From JANXUR01 sp038229415 (GTDB lineage Bacteria; Acidobacteriota; Terriglobia; Terriglobales; Acidobacteriaceae), in NCBI GenBank assembly GCA_038229415.1, contig JBBROM010000009.1, positions 100,838-164,837 on the forward strand: DNA of 64,000 nt, read 5' to 3'. Numbering within the stretch: the first letter of the stretch is position 1; each line of letters opens with the position of its first letter. Below are positions 35,391 through 44,292 of the stretch, piece after piece. The position numbers and the translations under genes are program-made. The notes under the pieces were generated by a model. That model ran no database searches. It worked only from the letters and a program-made list of their open reading frames with translations, and had not been told where the DNA came from.

Positions 35391-35612
35391 CTACCTCGGT
35401 TCGCCCACACCGTATCGCGTCTCTAGCGCCGAGTGCAAGAGTATGCTAATTTTCCGGTACCAATCATTAACATTCGCAAACCAATGAGAGAAAGATAACC
35501 GGCGTGGACTGAATGGGATGCTGTTGAAGTAAGCGCGGCAGAGCGCGGGCAGCGATTCTATAGTTCCGGGAGCCGCAAAACAGTGGCACTGCATTTGTGC
35601 CGACCGCAGCAT
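35391..35612 (-). CDS. Possible 73-aa protein or 5'-decayed gene
   Basis: From ATG 35612 a 73-residue frame runs to 35391. In the same frame the upstream sequence stays protein-like (DPFEGFPIGGLLELVSDL) as far as an in-frame TGA near 35735, but has no start codon. The gene may be a decayed longer gene, or may use a non-standard start. The rest of the 35366-35811 interval shows nothing else. Confidence 0.3.
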   Translation of the reverse strand: MLRSAQMQCHCFAAPGTIESLPALCRAYFNSIPFSPRRLSFSHWFANVNDWYRKISILLHSALETRYGVGEPR

Positions 35613-35811
35613 GTCGCGGTACGCGCAATGAATCAGGTCGCTGACTAATTCGAGCAGTCCGCCAATCGGAAATCCTTCGAACGGATCACTGCGAGCTCCC
35701 TCGTCCGGATCTGGGCGAGTGGATCTGGCCCCAAATCAACCTGAGTGCGTCGCTATCATGTGGGTGGTAAAGTCGTTCAAAGATGGTTTGATGGCGAGGG
35801 CAGTAACGGAT

Positions 35812-36495
35812 TCACTTGGTTATCGGCCTGCGAAGCCACTCTCCAAAGACGGCCAGAGCTGTGCCGATTCCGTAGAAAATGAACGCGGTCGAGCGAGCAA
35901 GCCTAGCTAAACTCAGACGTTTGTTCAGCTCGTGATCCACGAATCTGGATACGTCGTCGTTCTCAGTGAGTAATGGAGCAGCGCTAGCGGAACAGGTCGG
36001 ACGAGTCTCAGTCTCCGAGGCGGCGCGGTCGGGAGATGCGCTTACACTCTGCGCCTCTTTCGGTTTTTCGTCAGGCGCGCTGAGCCGAATCGAGGCCGCC
36101 GTCGAGGCTATCCTCAATTGCAGTTCCTGCGGCGCGGCGCCAGCCGACGCAAGACGCTCCAAATCCGACGCAAACATTTCAATGGAACGACAATTCTGTT
36201 CGTCCGCCGACTGGAATAGCGGCGATTTCGACGGTCTCAACCCGTGCGCACTGGGGAAGTTCTCCGACGGGGCTGCGCTCTTCAAGAGCATCTCGGATAC
36301 TGCAAGGTGATTCTCCAACCGCGCACTCAGTCCGTGCAGCACAGCTTGAAGCCTCACTTCGTGAACGTCTCTCTCGAGCTTGGCATAGTGCTCATTGATC
36401 TCCGCGCTGATTAGCCACGAGAAGAAGAGAATCCAGGCACCCACAAGACGAATGATTGAACCATAGGGCTGCAACTGCATCTGCGATGGAATCAT
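35812..36495 (-). CDS. Uncharacterised protein with N- and C-terminal membrane helices
   Basis: From ATG 36495 (AAGG eight bases upstream) the product is 227 residues. A membrane helix lies near the start (IIRLVGAWILFFSWLISAEI), then a charged helical region (HYAKLERDVHEVRLQ), a long soluble part with Ala/Ser-rich low complexity, and a second helix at the end (STAFIFYGIGTALAVFGEWL). The frame is open to GTG 36651, but that extension is Arg/Ser-rich and looks non-native. No family recognised. It lies between the signalling genes and the serine recombinase. Confidence 0.6.
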   Translation of the reverse strand: MIPSQMQLQPYGSIIRLVGAWILFFSWLISAEINEHYAKLERDVHEVRLQAVLHGLSARLENHLAVSEMLLKSAAPSENFPSAHGLRPSKSPLFQSADEQNCRSIEMFASDLERLASAGAAPQELQLRIASTAASIRLSAPDEKPKEAQSVSASPDRAASETETRPTCSASAAPLLTENDDVSRFVDHELNKRLSLARLARSTAFIFYGIGTALAVFGEWLRRPITK

Positions 36496-36736
36496 GATTG
36501 GCCTTAACAAATACACTGGCACCATACTACAGCGCGACTCCAAACTCGGATGCGTTGCTTCGGTACTCGCGCTACCCCTTCCCCGACGGCGCTCAGTCGC
36601 TTTGGAGGATTCAGAAGGCCGATCTGCAAAATTGAGGTCTTGACGGAACACACTCTCTATGTTGAGCTGCGGTTCGAGGAAACTCTCTTCTGGAAGTGTC
36701 CAACCCCTTTCTTCTCAGATGAATGCCCCGTTTTTC

Positions 36737-38281
36737 TTAGGATTTCAAAGAACCCCAAAGCGCATTCTCTCCCAATAGACCTTGGGAAATCGCGTGAAGG
36801 GCTTGTTTTAGCAGCAGATCCCAGGTTCGAGCCGTATCCCGGGGTGGTCCACCACAGCGGGCATTCGAGCGTGCAGCGATCTCGTGAAACGGAGATTCCA
36901 GCGTAATGGTGAGCTTTTTCCCGTGCAACAGACGGTTCGAGGTCAGCAGCTTGATCAGCTCCCGTTTCTCATCGGGCTGCGCTGCCTGATATTGAGCAAG
37001 GGCATTCCCGGCGAGGTGCATGCAGTGCTCAAGCTCGAGTGGAATGTCGCGCCTATCGTGTGAAAGTGAAAATAGGTTACCAGTCGCTTCACGGCGCTCC
37101 AGCAGGAGTGCTGTTTTTCGTTGCTGAAATAGCTGCTTGTCCAGCGCTCCATCGACGAAAGCGTCAGTGAGACGATTGAGCCGGTCGTCGTGTTGAGCAA
37201 TCCGGGTCTGGAGAGATGCTTCGACCGTCTTTCGGCTAGTGCGCCAATCATGACGGATTCGCAAAATGCCGTCCTGAATACACGTCTTTTCTGCAGGGGA
37301 GAGCTCCAGTAGTCGTAATTGCGCAATCAGATCTTGTTCGACGGTCGTTTCACGAACGCACGCAGTCGGACATTTTGATGTGTGGCAACGATAGTAGACG
37401 TGACCTTTCTGCTTCTCAGCGATTAGGCCCGCCTTGCAGATGTGACACTGTAATAGGCGCTTGAAGATAAACTCGTGATGGACGCGATGGGTTTTGACCC
37501 TGCTCCGTAGTGCCGCTTGCACCAGCTCAAAAAGATAGGCATCTATGAGCGGCGTGTGCGCACCTTGGAAGATTTCGCCAGTCTTCTCGATCCGGATCAG
37601 GCCCATATAGAAGGGGTTTCGGAGAACATCGTTCAAAGGATTCTTGTAGACCTTGCGGCCAGCCTTGCTGCGGAGGCCCATGGAATGGAGTTTGGTGACC
37701 AGATTCTCAATACTGCAACTTCCGGTTCCATAGAGCTCGAAGGCCCGTTTGATAAGCGGGCTGGAGACTGGATCAACGAGCTTCGGCTTGCCCGGGCCAG
37801 CATCCAAGTAGCCGAGTGGAGCCGGTCTGGGTAGAACACCTTGCTTAAGTCTGCCGTAGTAGCCTTTTCTCGCCTCCTCTTTGAGATTGCGGATGTAGTC
37901 CGCAGCAACCACTGCTTGGATGTCGGCTGAAAGACGGCCCCCTCGGGTCTGTAGATCGAGGAATTCGTTGGCGAAATGAACTTCTACGCCTTGGTCAATC
38001 AGCTCGCCAATTTCAGCCCAGTCCTTGAGATTGCGAGCACTGCGGTCAATCTTGTGAACGATGAGGCCGGAGGCTTCGCCAGCGCGGAGACCTTCGATAA
38101 TCTCGTTAAACATCGGACGCCCGCGTTCAGCTGCGGTCTCTCGCTCTTCAAACCACCTGTGGATATAGAAGGAATTGCGTTCGGTAAACCGCGTGATGGC
38201 GTCGCGTTGTTGCTGCAACGAAACACCCTGTTCGCCTTGCTTGGCCGTTGACACACGCACGTATGCGTAATATTTCTTCAA
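36737..38281 (-). CDS. Large serine recombinase
   Basis: This 514-residue site-specific recombinase has the resolvase catalytic domain with the nucleophile Ser11 (YVRVSTAKQ) and the Arg-containing HKIDRSARNLKDW segment. A recombinase domain (PLGYLDAGPGKPKLV onwards), a zinc ribbon (CHICKAG...CHTSKCPTAC) and a coiled-coil follow. Large serine integrases move elements between specific sites. The apparent start is a TTG without a good ribosome-binding site, and the upstream gene ends in the same frame 15 bases before it. A fusion interrupted by TGA, or readthrough, cannot be excluded. Confidence 0.92.
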   Translation of the reverse strand: MKKYYAYVRVSTAKQGEQGVSLQQQRDAITRFTERNSFYIHRWFEERETAAERGRPMFNEIIEGLRAGEASGLIVHKIDRSARNLKDWAEIGELIDQGVEVHFANEFLDLQTRGGRLSADIQAVVAADYIRNLKEEARKGYYGRLKQGVLPRPAPLGYLDAGPGKPKLVDPVSSPLIKRAFELYGTGSCSIENLVTKLHSMGLRSKAGRKVYKNPLNDVLRNPFYMGLIRIEKTGEIFQGAHTPLIDAYLFELVQAALRSRVKTHRVHHEFIFKRLLQCHICKAGLIAEKQKGHVYYRCHTSKCPTACVRETTVEQDLIAQLRLLELSPAEKTCIQDGILRIRHDWRTSRKTVEASLQTRIAQHDDRLNRLTDAFVDGALDKQLFQQRKTALLLERREATGNLFSLSHDRRDIPLELEHCMHLAGNALAQYQAAQPDEKRELIKLLTSNRLLHGKKLTITLESPFHEIAARSNARCGGPPRDTARTWDLLLKQALHAISQGLLGENALWGSLKS

Positions 38282-38296
38282 ATGTGTTTTGCATTT

Positions 38297-38941
38297 TCAT
38301 GGTGAATGATCTTGTGTTTCTGTAGAGGGGTTCGACCTTTGTATAGGCATCGTAGGAATTGCTGACGAACCTGTCAATGCCTGGCTGTCTGGAGAGAGCC
38401 AGCCCTCGGGAACTGGTGCGTGGTGTTTCGCCACGAGCGATTCTGAGAGGAGGCGATTATGGATACGCAAAGTGAGGCCAATGTAGTGATCGAGCCGAGA
38501 CTTGACATCGCGGAGTTTGGCTTCAGTGAACTGGGGATAGAGTGCTCGAATCGCCGCCGTTTGGTCAGCGTTGTGCCTCTGTTTCGCACTGTGGCTGCGA
38601 TCAAAAGTCTGTATGTCGAGTGCAGAAAGTTGGGGGAGTCTGATGGTCCGAGAATCGAGGCAATCGATCTGAACGGTGGAATTGCAGAAGTCAAGGAACA
38701 CAATGAGAGCCTTCAATACGGTGCGCTGCCTACTGATGCTTACGCCTTGGCCTCTAGCCTCTATCGCTTTGCGTAATCGAAGGATGTCTAAATGATTAAG
38801 GCGATTCAAAGGGACATCGCCCAGTTGCGGAACGAGCCAGACGCGAAAACACTCCCTCAGTGTGGAGTGAGGTTCGTTGAAATCGACACATTCGATCTGG
38901 CTATGAGTGAGGAAGGGCTCGACGGCCTCTTTGAACAGCAT
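38297..38941 (-). CDS. Integrase core-binding-domain-like protein without catalytic domain
   Basis: The first 110 residues (FKEAVEPFLTHSQ, HLDILRLRKAIEARGQ, TVLKALIVFLDFC) look like the SAM-like arm/core-binding domain of tyrosine recombinases. However, the Arg...His-x-x-Arg...Tyr catalytic residues are absent, and the C-terminal part (LRDVKSRLDHYIGLTLRIHNRLL) is unrelated. I chose ATG 38941; the frame opens at TTG 38971. Its TGA stop is in frame with the following serine recombinase. It may be an accessory DNA-binding subunit of that recombinase. Confidence 0.6.
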   Translation of the reverse strand: MLFKEAVEPFLTHSQIECVDFNEPHSTLRECFRVWLVPQLGDVPLNRLNHLDILRLRKAIEARGQGVSISRQRTVLKALIVFLDFCNSTVQIDCLDSRTIRLPQLSALDIQTFDRSHSAKQRHNADQTAAIRALYPQFTEAKLRDVKSRLDHYIGLTLRIHNRLLSESLVAKHHAPVPEGWLSPDSQALTGSSAIPTMPIQRSNPSTETQDHSP

Positions 38942-39071
38942 GGTGGTGCTGGCATCGTACCGCGGATTCAAAAGAGACGGTAGGAGGGAAAAATTGCGGA
39001 AAGACGCAAACTGGTGTGGATAACTGGCTGTTTTTGTTTCGGGTGGAACACTGCTGATGCTCTGAAAGAAA

Positions 39072-39593
39072 CTAGCGGAGTGTGATCACGAATTCACTTT
39101 CGTCAGGGGCGACCGCAGCGGGCAGAACTGTCGAACACACTGGTTCGGACCCAAAGACGATTACTGCATACCGGCTCAAAAGCCTGAACACAGCAGTTCC
39201 GGGCAGGGAGGAGAAAACGATGGTCGTGACGCCTAACTCGCGCGCGACGTTCTGAAACGCGCGCAACACAGCAAGCATCGGGTTTGTCCGATGCTGCTTT
39301 CGCGTGGCTGCGATCTGCCAAACAAACAAAGAATCGTCAGGAAACGCAATTGGCACTGCCAGCAGATATGCCAGTGAGACTCCCGTCTTATCTTCTGCCA
39401 CGAGACAGATTGCCCCTTTGAGGCGCAGCAACAACCAGAGGACATAGGGCGGTGGAATGGTGAAGTTGGGTTGTTCTGCTGCCAGCTCGCGCACAAACGA
39501 GAAGTCATTGACCTCTAGTCGGCGAACGTGTACGGGTGACGTTGATGAGGGCATGAGCATTTTTCGCTTAATAATCTCGAATGGAAATCCCAT
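39072..39593 (-). CDS. GNAT-like N-acetyltransferase
   Basis: The 173-residue protein has the general layout of GNAT acetyltransferases: an N-terminal beta strand with RRLEVNDFSFVRELA, a central strand (GAICLVAED), and FVWQIAATRKQHRTN, where the acetyl-CoA loop R-x-x-x-x-R/K would lie. TTIVFSSLPG and a final beta strand follow. The start at 39593 is chosen because GAGGGTGA precedes it; ATG 39560 is an alternative. The acceptor substrate is unknown. It sits on the same strand as the OLD nuclease, 124 bases downstream of it. Confidence 0.6.
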   Translation of the reverse strand: MGFPFEIIKRKMLMPSSTSPVHVRRLEVNDFSFVRELAAEQPNFTIPPPYVLWLLLRLKGAICLVAEDKTGVSLAYLLAVPIAFPDDSLFVWQIAATRKQHRTNPMLAVLRAFQNVARELGVTTIVFSSLPGTAVFRLLSRYAVIVFGSEPVCSTVLPAAVAPDESEFVITLR

Positions 39594-39717
39594 TCTCACC
39601 CTCACTCTAAGGTTGTAGGAACTAGCTGTCAAGAAGATCACGGGGTTAGCAATAGTGTGGCGAAAGTGTTATCGATGGCGAGATGGTAAACGGTAGCGAA
39701 CTGCGGTTGCGAGAAAG

Positions 39718-41820
39718 TTATGCGTTCGAGGTACTTTCGAATGCGCGAAACAGTCGGAGCCAAGTCTGCACGCAAATGTCATCCAAGGCACTCAAACCGT
39801 TTCGGAGCATGAATTCCTTCACCCTCTTCGACAGTTCAACCTTCCAAACGGGGGCGACTAGCGGGATTGTGTTCCGAGCCGCCCACGCCTCCAATTGCGG
39901 GACGATGGCGCGAGATGGCTGGTAATCTTTAGCGAAGGCTCTGTCTGCGTGGCGCTGCCACCTGTCGAAGACCTCGATCATGACTTCGACCGGGATGAGG
40001 TCTTCAATCTCCGCCTTCTCGATTCCATCCAAAAAGTTGCCTACTTCCAAGACACGATCCTTGGCATCACAATAGAAGCCGGTCCTTAGTTGGTTGGCTA
40101 CAGCAACCCCGGATGGGTCACTGTCAAAAAGGACGATGGGGAGCACTTCGTCCCGGCCTGACACAATGCTTGCTACCACCTTAACGCCCTTAGCCCCACC
40201 ACCCGGAGGAAAGATGAGCTCGCGGCCCGGCTTGAGATGCCCCCCCGCAATGAGCAAGGTCTTGAGAGTGCTCAAGTAAATTTGGTCCGATAGCCCCTCG
40301 ACGATAATCGGGGTGCAACCCAGAAGAAGGCTCTCCGCGACGGTCAGCCCGAGCGCGGCGTGAACAGCGTACCCCGCAGCCTTTTGCACCAGATCGCCCT
40401 CTTTCGCTCGGAGGTCGGGCGTGGCCTTAGTCGTTCCATCCTCGGCGACATACACTTTCCGAGCCCGATCCAACCGATCAGCGTCGACCAAGAACGGGGA
40501 GTGAGTCGTGTACAGGAGCTGGTTGCTGGACGCTAGCCCATCGAAGAACGAAGAAAGGTCTCTCTGCGCCAAAGGATGTAACGATATCCCAGGTTCATCC
40601 AGCAGCAGTATTGCGCCATCATGAGCATCCTTACTTTCGACCAAAAAAACTAGATAGAAGCTTAAAAACCATTGCAAACCCGTACTTCGTCCTTCAAGCT
40701 CGATCTCTTCAGGCCGCTTATCATCCGCAACCCAGATGCGAAAGTGGTCGCCGTCTGCCTCGAAGCGGAATCGGTACTCGCCCTGTCGCCACCACGCCCG
40801 GAACTCTCGAGTGAGTTTCGTGGAGGCGGACTGAAGCAGAATACTTCTTTCTTTCTTCTTCTCTGCAATTGCGGAAATTTCTTCATCGTTCGGTTGACGA
40901 GCCGGCGTCGTCTTAAAGTCTTTCCCCAACTCCAATATCTCGTCGGGCTCAAGACCTACAAACTCAAAGAGCACCTTGAGGGTCCTGACCTTTGCTTCCT
41001 CCTTGGCACCAAGATCCTCTCGCCTCAGGTTCTCAATGACCTGAGGCAGATAAATCTCCGAATCGAGATTCCCATAGTTGGAGTAATAAACAAATTTTGG
41101 CGTGTGTCGGAGCGCAAGGGATTTGGCCTTCTCACTCTCGTCCGGGTGTGGCCTTGTCACAGTCTCGGAGAAAGCTGCTATTGCGTCTCGCAACTGATTG
41201 TATCGAGGAATTACCGCGCTCTTTGGCGAGCCACTCTCGGATTTGAGTTCGTCCGCCAGCGACTTCAGCAGTTCGCCATCGACACCTGAATCGGTGTGCA
41301 GCCGGGCGAGCGCACCCTCCAGGCGTCGGACTATCTGTTCAGACTGTTCTTGCTCAGCCTTGAGCGGAGTAAGTGCCCTTATGCCTTCCAGTGCATCGGA
41401 AATGCTCGCGCGAGCTTGATCTGAGCTCATGGTGCGGACTGGCTGGGCAGAGAGAAACGAAACCCCGTGTGAGCCACCAAGGTCGCGTTCCACTTGTACT
41501 TCCGCAAAATCACACTCGTTAAGGCCGGTCATTTCGGCCAGCTTTCTCGCAAGCTCTTCGTCAGGCTCGAACACTGCCTCGACAAAGATCGGCTTCTCTT
41601 CCGCATTTCGGAAATCGTTGTAGCGCTTCCTCGGAAAGTCTGCCGTGGGTTTTATCTCGCCATCCTTCGCGGGGTTAAGTTTCCACAAGGGCAGAAGAAG
41701 ATTGGTCTTTCCCGACTCATTTGTTCCAATGAGCGCTGTAACCTCGTCAGTTTCAATCCAACCGCTATCCTCGACCGAACGAAAATGTTGAACTCGAAAT
41801 CGCTTAAGCGTCATCTTCAC
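39718..41820 (-). CDS. OLD-family ATP-dependent nuclease (ABC ATPase + TOPRIM)
   Basis: This 700-residue protein has an SMC/ABC-like ATPase with Walker A GTNESGKT (residues 32-39) and Walker B LLLDEP (405-410). A TOPRIM nuclease domain with PIIVEGLSDQ (Glu near 507) and FDSDP (near 566) follows. OLD proteins, such as P2 Old and GajA of Gabija, cut DNA and defend against phages. No UvrD-like helicase (GajB) gene is adjacent, so this is probably a stand-alone class 1 OLD. The GTG at 41820 follows AGGAGG by five bases; ATG 41814 is also possible. Confidence 0.92.
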   Translation of the reverse strand: MKMTLKRFRVQHFRSVEDSGWIETDEVTALIGTNESGKTNLLLPLWKLNPAKDGEIKPTADFPRKRYNDFRNAEEKPIFVEAVFEPDEELARKLAEMTGLNECDFAEVQVERDLGGSHGVSFLSAQPVRTMSSDQARASISDALEGIRALTPLKAEQEQSEQIVRRLEGALARLHTDSGVDGELLKSLADELKSESGSPKSAVIPRYNQLRDAIAAFSETVTRPHPDESEKAKSLALRHTPKFVYYSNYGNLDSEIYLPQVIENLRREDLGAKEEAKVRTLKVLFEFVGLEPDEILELGKDFKTTPARQPNDEEISAIAEKKKERSILLQSASTKLTREFRAWWRQGEYRFRFEADGDHFRIWVADDKRPEEIELEGRSTGLQWFLSFYLVFLVESKDAHDGAILLLDEPGISLHPLAQRDLSSFFDGLASSNQLLYTTHSPFLVDADRLDRARKVYVAEDGTTKATPDLRAKEGDLVQKAAGYAVHAALGLTVAESLLLGCTPIIVEGLSDQIYLSTLKTLLIAGGHLKPGRELIFPPGGGAKGVKVVASIVSGRDEVLPIVLFDSDPSGVAVANQLRTGFYCDAKDRVLEVGNFLDGIEKAEIEDLIPVEVMIEVFDRWQRHADRAFAKDYQPSRAIVPQLEAWAARNTIPLVAPVWKVELSKRVKEFMLRNGLSALDDICVQTWLRLFRAFESTSNA

Positions 41821-42300
41821 GGCTTCCTCCTAGTAGAACCAAGACCCGATCTGTGTTTAATCAGTCTAACCCACGGGAGCAGACTTCCCCCACCCGTCAC
41901 CCCTCGCGCCGTCATTCTCTCCAGCACCTTGTAGGTGTCAGAGTTCTTCACCACCAAAAGCCTAGACATTCGGCCTGCGCCGCCCTGAGTCCTGTTTCCC
42001 CGGCGTCCGCTGGCGGCCGCGCGCGCGGCCGGCACACCGAATCGTTAGCGGTGCTTCGCGTCGCGCGCCTGTTAACCCTCACACCGACACTTCTCGCTAG
42101 CTGTAATACCCTTCTCCGCGCAATAGCTAACCGCGTCAAGAAGATCATCGCGAAGTTCTGAGTGCGGATTTCGTCGCAAAAGAATTGTCCCCACAGTTAT
42201 CCACAAGAACATGGCGAGTGTTGCCGAGAGAGGCAAATTTTCCCTCTTTGCCACTCAGCGCAGAATTGCTAATGTCAAAGCAAGGAGGTCAAACAACAAA
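41821..42300. other. Non-coding gap with a 16-base GC palindrome and one DnaA box
   Basis: This 480-base interval separates the minus-strand OLD gene from the plus-strand element genes. It holds a perfect palindrome GGCCGCGCGCGCGGCC (42015-42030) and a consensus DnaA box TTATCCACA (42197-42205). A weak 50-codon minus-strand frame (41969-41817) ends with TGA overlapping the OLD GTG start. One DnaA box alone does not make an origin. The interval is the likely left edge of the 42.3-52.8 kb element. Confidence 0.4.
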
Positions 42301-42600
42301 ATGACAAATCGAAACAAATATGTAAACGATGTCGTGCTTTATCGGGAGAGGCTCGGCCTGACCCGACTACACACTGCCCGCCTGCTCGGACTGCGCGACA
42401 CCACGATTCTTTCGCGCATCGAGCGCGGACATCATCTGCCGAACCTCAAGACGGCGCTAAAGCTAGCCGCTCTCTATCGGGTTCCGGTGGAGTTTCTCTA
42501 CCCAGGCCTTTACAAGGCTTACCGCGAGGATATCCGGCAGCGAGAGGCACGGCTCTTTGATCCGCTCAAGGGCAACCTTAACCTGAGCCGACCAACATGA
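42301..42600 (+). CDS. XRE-family transcriptional regulator
   Basis: From ATG 42301 (AGGAGG 12 bases upstream) the product is 99 residues with a Cro/CI-type helix-turn-helix: YRERLGLTRLHTARLLGLRD, TTILSRIERGHHLPNL and LAALYRVPVEFLYPG. Such proteins repress the early genes of phages and integrative elements. Its stop overlaps the next start as ATGA, and it heads the plus-strand gene run. Confidence 0.88.
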   Translation: MTNRNKYVNDVVLYRERLGLTRLHTARLLGLRDTTILSRIERGHHLPNLKTALKLAALYRVPVEFLYPGLYKAYREDIRQREARLFDPLKGNLNLSRPT

Positions 42601-42824
42601 TGCCCATCCTAGAACAGTTCAATCGTCCCGCAAAAACTTTCGTCCCCACTACCATCCATGACTATGTCGCCTTGCAAATCGCGCTCAAGCTCGACGATAT
42701 CACCGGCATGGAAGAGCACCTCGAAGCCGTTGAACACGGCATCGAGTCGGCAATTAAGTACGCTGTCCATGACCCGAAGTTTCAACCGCATCGGAGGTCG
42801 CCCAGCGAATCCCTAGATCATTAA
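42597..42824 (+). CDS. Small 75-aa protein coupled to the XRE regulator
   Basis: This gene is translationally coupled to the regulator by an ATGA overlap. The protein is helical and acidic (LDDITGMEEHLEAVEHGIE). No family recognised. It could be a small accessory protein of the element's switch. Confidence 0.65.
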   Translation: MMPILEQFNRPAKTFVPTTIHDYVALQIALKLDDITGMEEHLEAVEHGIESAIKYAVHDPKFQPHRRSPSESLDH

Positions 42825-42835
42825 AACCAAAACCT

Positions 42836-43309
42836 GTGAACACACGAACCTTGGCAGCCGTCTGCCAGTCCCGCAGGCAAGTCTCCCTTGCCATCTTCCA
42901 CAACCTCAATCTTGAGTACACGCGATCTCGCACCTTGGCATCTTCTACGATCCAGGCGGAAGCAACCATTGTTGGCTTCCTGAACTGGGCGTTCCAGCAG
43001 TTTGAAATATCAGCGGTCGCTCTTTTGACCGCCATCCCTGACACCCGAGGGAGTCATCTTGAGGCCTTGGCCGAGACGACTGCCCTGCGTTTCGGGATTC
43101 CGGTCTGGAGAGTGACCTCGGACGATCTGTTCCATGCGTTTGCGTATCCGCCGCTTAGGTCGAGGCAGCAGTTGCGCGAGGTTGTCAGCGGCATCTGGCC
43201 CGAGATGGTAAACCCCGAGACCCTAATGATGCAGGATGCGGTGGCGACGGGGGCATTCGTACAGGTCGAGCGAATGTTCCTGGCTGCAAGAGAGGAGGCC
43301 ACGCTATGA
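42836..43309 (+). CDS. Uncharacterised 157-aa protein, upstream of the methylase
   Basis: The frame starts at GTG 42836, 11 bases after the preceding gene, and its stop overlaps the methylase start by ATGA. The sequence looks like a compact alpha/beta nucleotide- or sugar-binding domain (ISAVALLTAIPDTRGSHLEAL, FGIPVWRVTSDDLFHAF), possibly a RuvC/RNase H-like fold as used by element resolvases. This is a weak impression only. The tight coupling suggests co-function with the DNA methylase. Confidence 0.7.
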   Translation: MNTRTLAAVCQSRRQVSLAIFHNLNLEYTRSRTLASSTIQAEATIVGFLNWAFQQFEISAVALLTAIPDTRGSHLEALAETTALRFGIPVWRVTSDDLFHAFAYPPLRSRQQLREVVSGIWPEMVNPETLMMQDAVATGAFVQVERMFLAAREEATL

Positions 43310-44061
43310 CCGGACCACTGGCTTGGATCGGCGGCAAGAACCGCCTCGCCAAAAAGATCATTTCGATGTTTCCAGAGCACACCACCTATGTCGAGCCGTT
43401 TGCCGGTGGAGCTCAAGTGTTCTTTCACAAGCAGCCGTCCAAGGTCGAACTATTGAACGACCTGGATGGCGAAATCGTAAACTTCTTTCGCATCTGCCAG
43501 TCGCATTATGAAGAGCTGACCCGCTACATCCGATTCACACTGGTGAGCCGGGGCTGGTTCAAACTCTTGCAGATGACGCCACCGGAATCGCTCACCGACA
43601 TTCAACGGGCGGCCAGGTTCTTCTACCTGCAAAAGAACGCCTTTGCCGGCTTGGTCGTGCGGCAAAACTACAAGCTCTGCGTGGTGAAGACGCCTAACTA
43701 TAATCCGGGCCGTATCCCGGTGATCATTGAAAAGACGCACCAGCGTTTGCAGAACGTCCAGATTGAGAGCTTGCCGTATCAGCAAATCATTGAAAAGTGC
43801 GACCGACCCGAGACCTTGTTCTACCTCGACCCGCCGTACTGGAACCGCAAGCTCTACAAGTTCAACTTCGCATCCGAGGATTTCAAGGCAATGGCCGAAA
43901 GACTACGCGAGCTCAAGGGCAAGTTCATTCTGTCTCTAAACGACGAACCTGAGGTGAGAAAACTGTTCTCAGAGTTCAAGATCGAAAGTGTGGATCTGCA
44001 CTATACCGCGCAGCAAAAGAGCGGCAAACGTTTCAAGGAAGTGATCATCACGAACTTCTAG
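43306..44061 (+). CDS. Dam-type N6-adenine DNA methyltransferase (D12 class)
   Basis: The 251-residue enzyme has the D12-class motifs: WIGGKNRLA (residues 7-15), the SAM-binding FAGGAQVF (32-39), and the catalytic DPPYW (175-179). This class includes Dam and phage T4 Dam, which methylate adenine in short palindromes such as GATC. No cognate endonuclease gene is adjacent, so it is an orphan methylase, probably protecting or regulating the mobile element. It follows the 157-residue gene with an ATGA overlap. Confidence 0.93.
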   Translation: MTGPLAWIGGKNRLAKKIISMFPEHTTYVEPFAGGAQVFFHKQPSKVELLNDLDGEIVNFFRICQSHYEELTRYIRFTLVSRGWFKLLQMTPPESLTDIQRAARFFYLQKNAFAGLVVRQNYKLCVVKTPNYNPGRIPVIIEKTHQRLQNVQIESLPYQQIIEKCDRPETLFYLDPPYWNRKLYKFNFASEDFKAMAERLRELKGKFILSLNDEPEVRKLFSEFKIESVDLHYTAQQKSGKRFKEVIITNF

Positions 44062-44237
44062 AAGGATATAGGTAGCGCGAGCCGGAGACCGTGGTTTACG
44101 CCACCCCTTACCCCAAACCCGCGCCAAGCGCTCTAACAGAATGGCACCTAATCTTGGAGGGTTACAAGAGGCGTCCCGGCTGGAGCGTAAATCGAAGCAT
44201 AGCGCCATTGTTTCCTGCTGCCAGTATTTTTCATTTC

Positions 44238-44269
44238 TGTTCCAAGATCGGAACAAGGCCGACATCGGC
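44238..44269. promoter_or_regulatory. Two inverted repeats before the 389-aa HTH gene
   Basis: TGTTCC-AAGATC-GGAACA (44238-44255) and GCCGA-CA-TCGGC (44258-44269) lie directly before a TATATATAAGGAGG stretch and the ATG at 44293. This is a likely operator for a DNA-binding regulator, perhaps the HTH protein encoded just downstream. The rest of 44062-44237 shows nothing I can name. Confidence 0.4.
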
Positions 44270-44292
44270 TATATATAAGGAGGGTGTTCTCT

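Noticed and set aside
41817..41969. 50-codon frame whose stop overlaps the OLD GTG start
   Set aside because: The GTGA overlap is suggestive of a leader peptide, but there is no ribosome-binding site for it and the product is not recognisable.
42197..42205. Replication origin suggested by the DnaA box TTATCCACA (a second, inverted box lies at 39015-39023)
   Set aside because: Single isolated boxes with no AT-rich unwinding region or repeats nearby are expected by chance in 64 kb.
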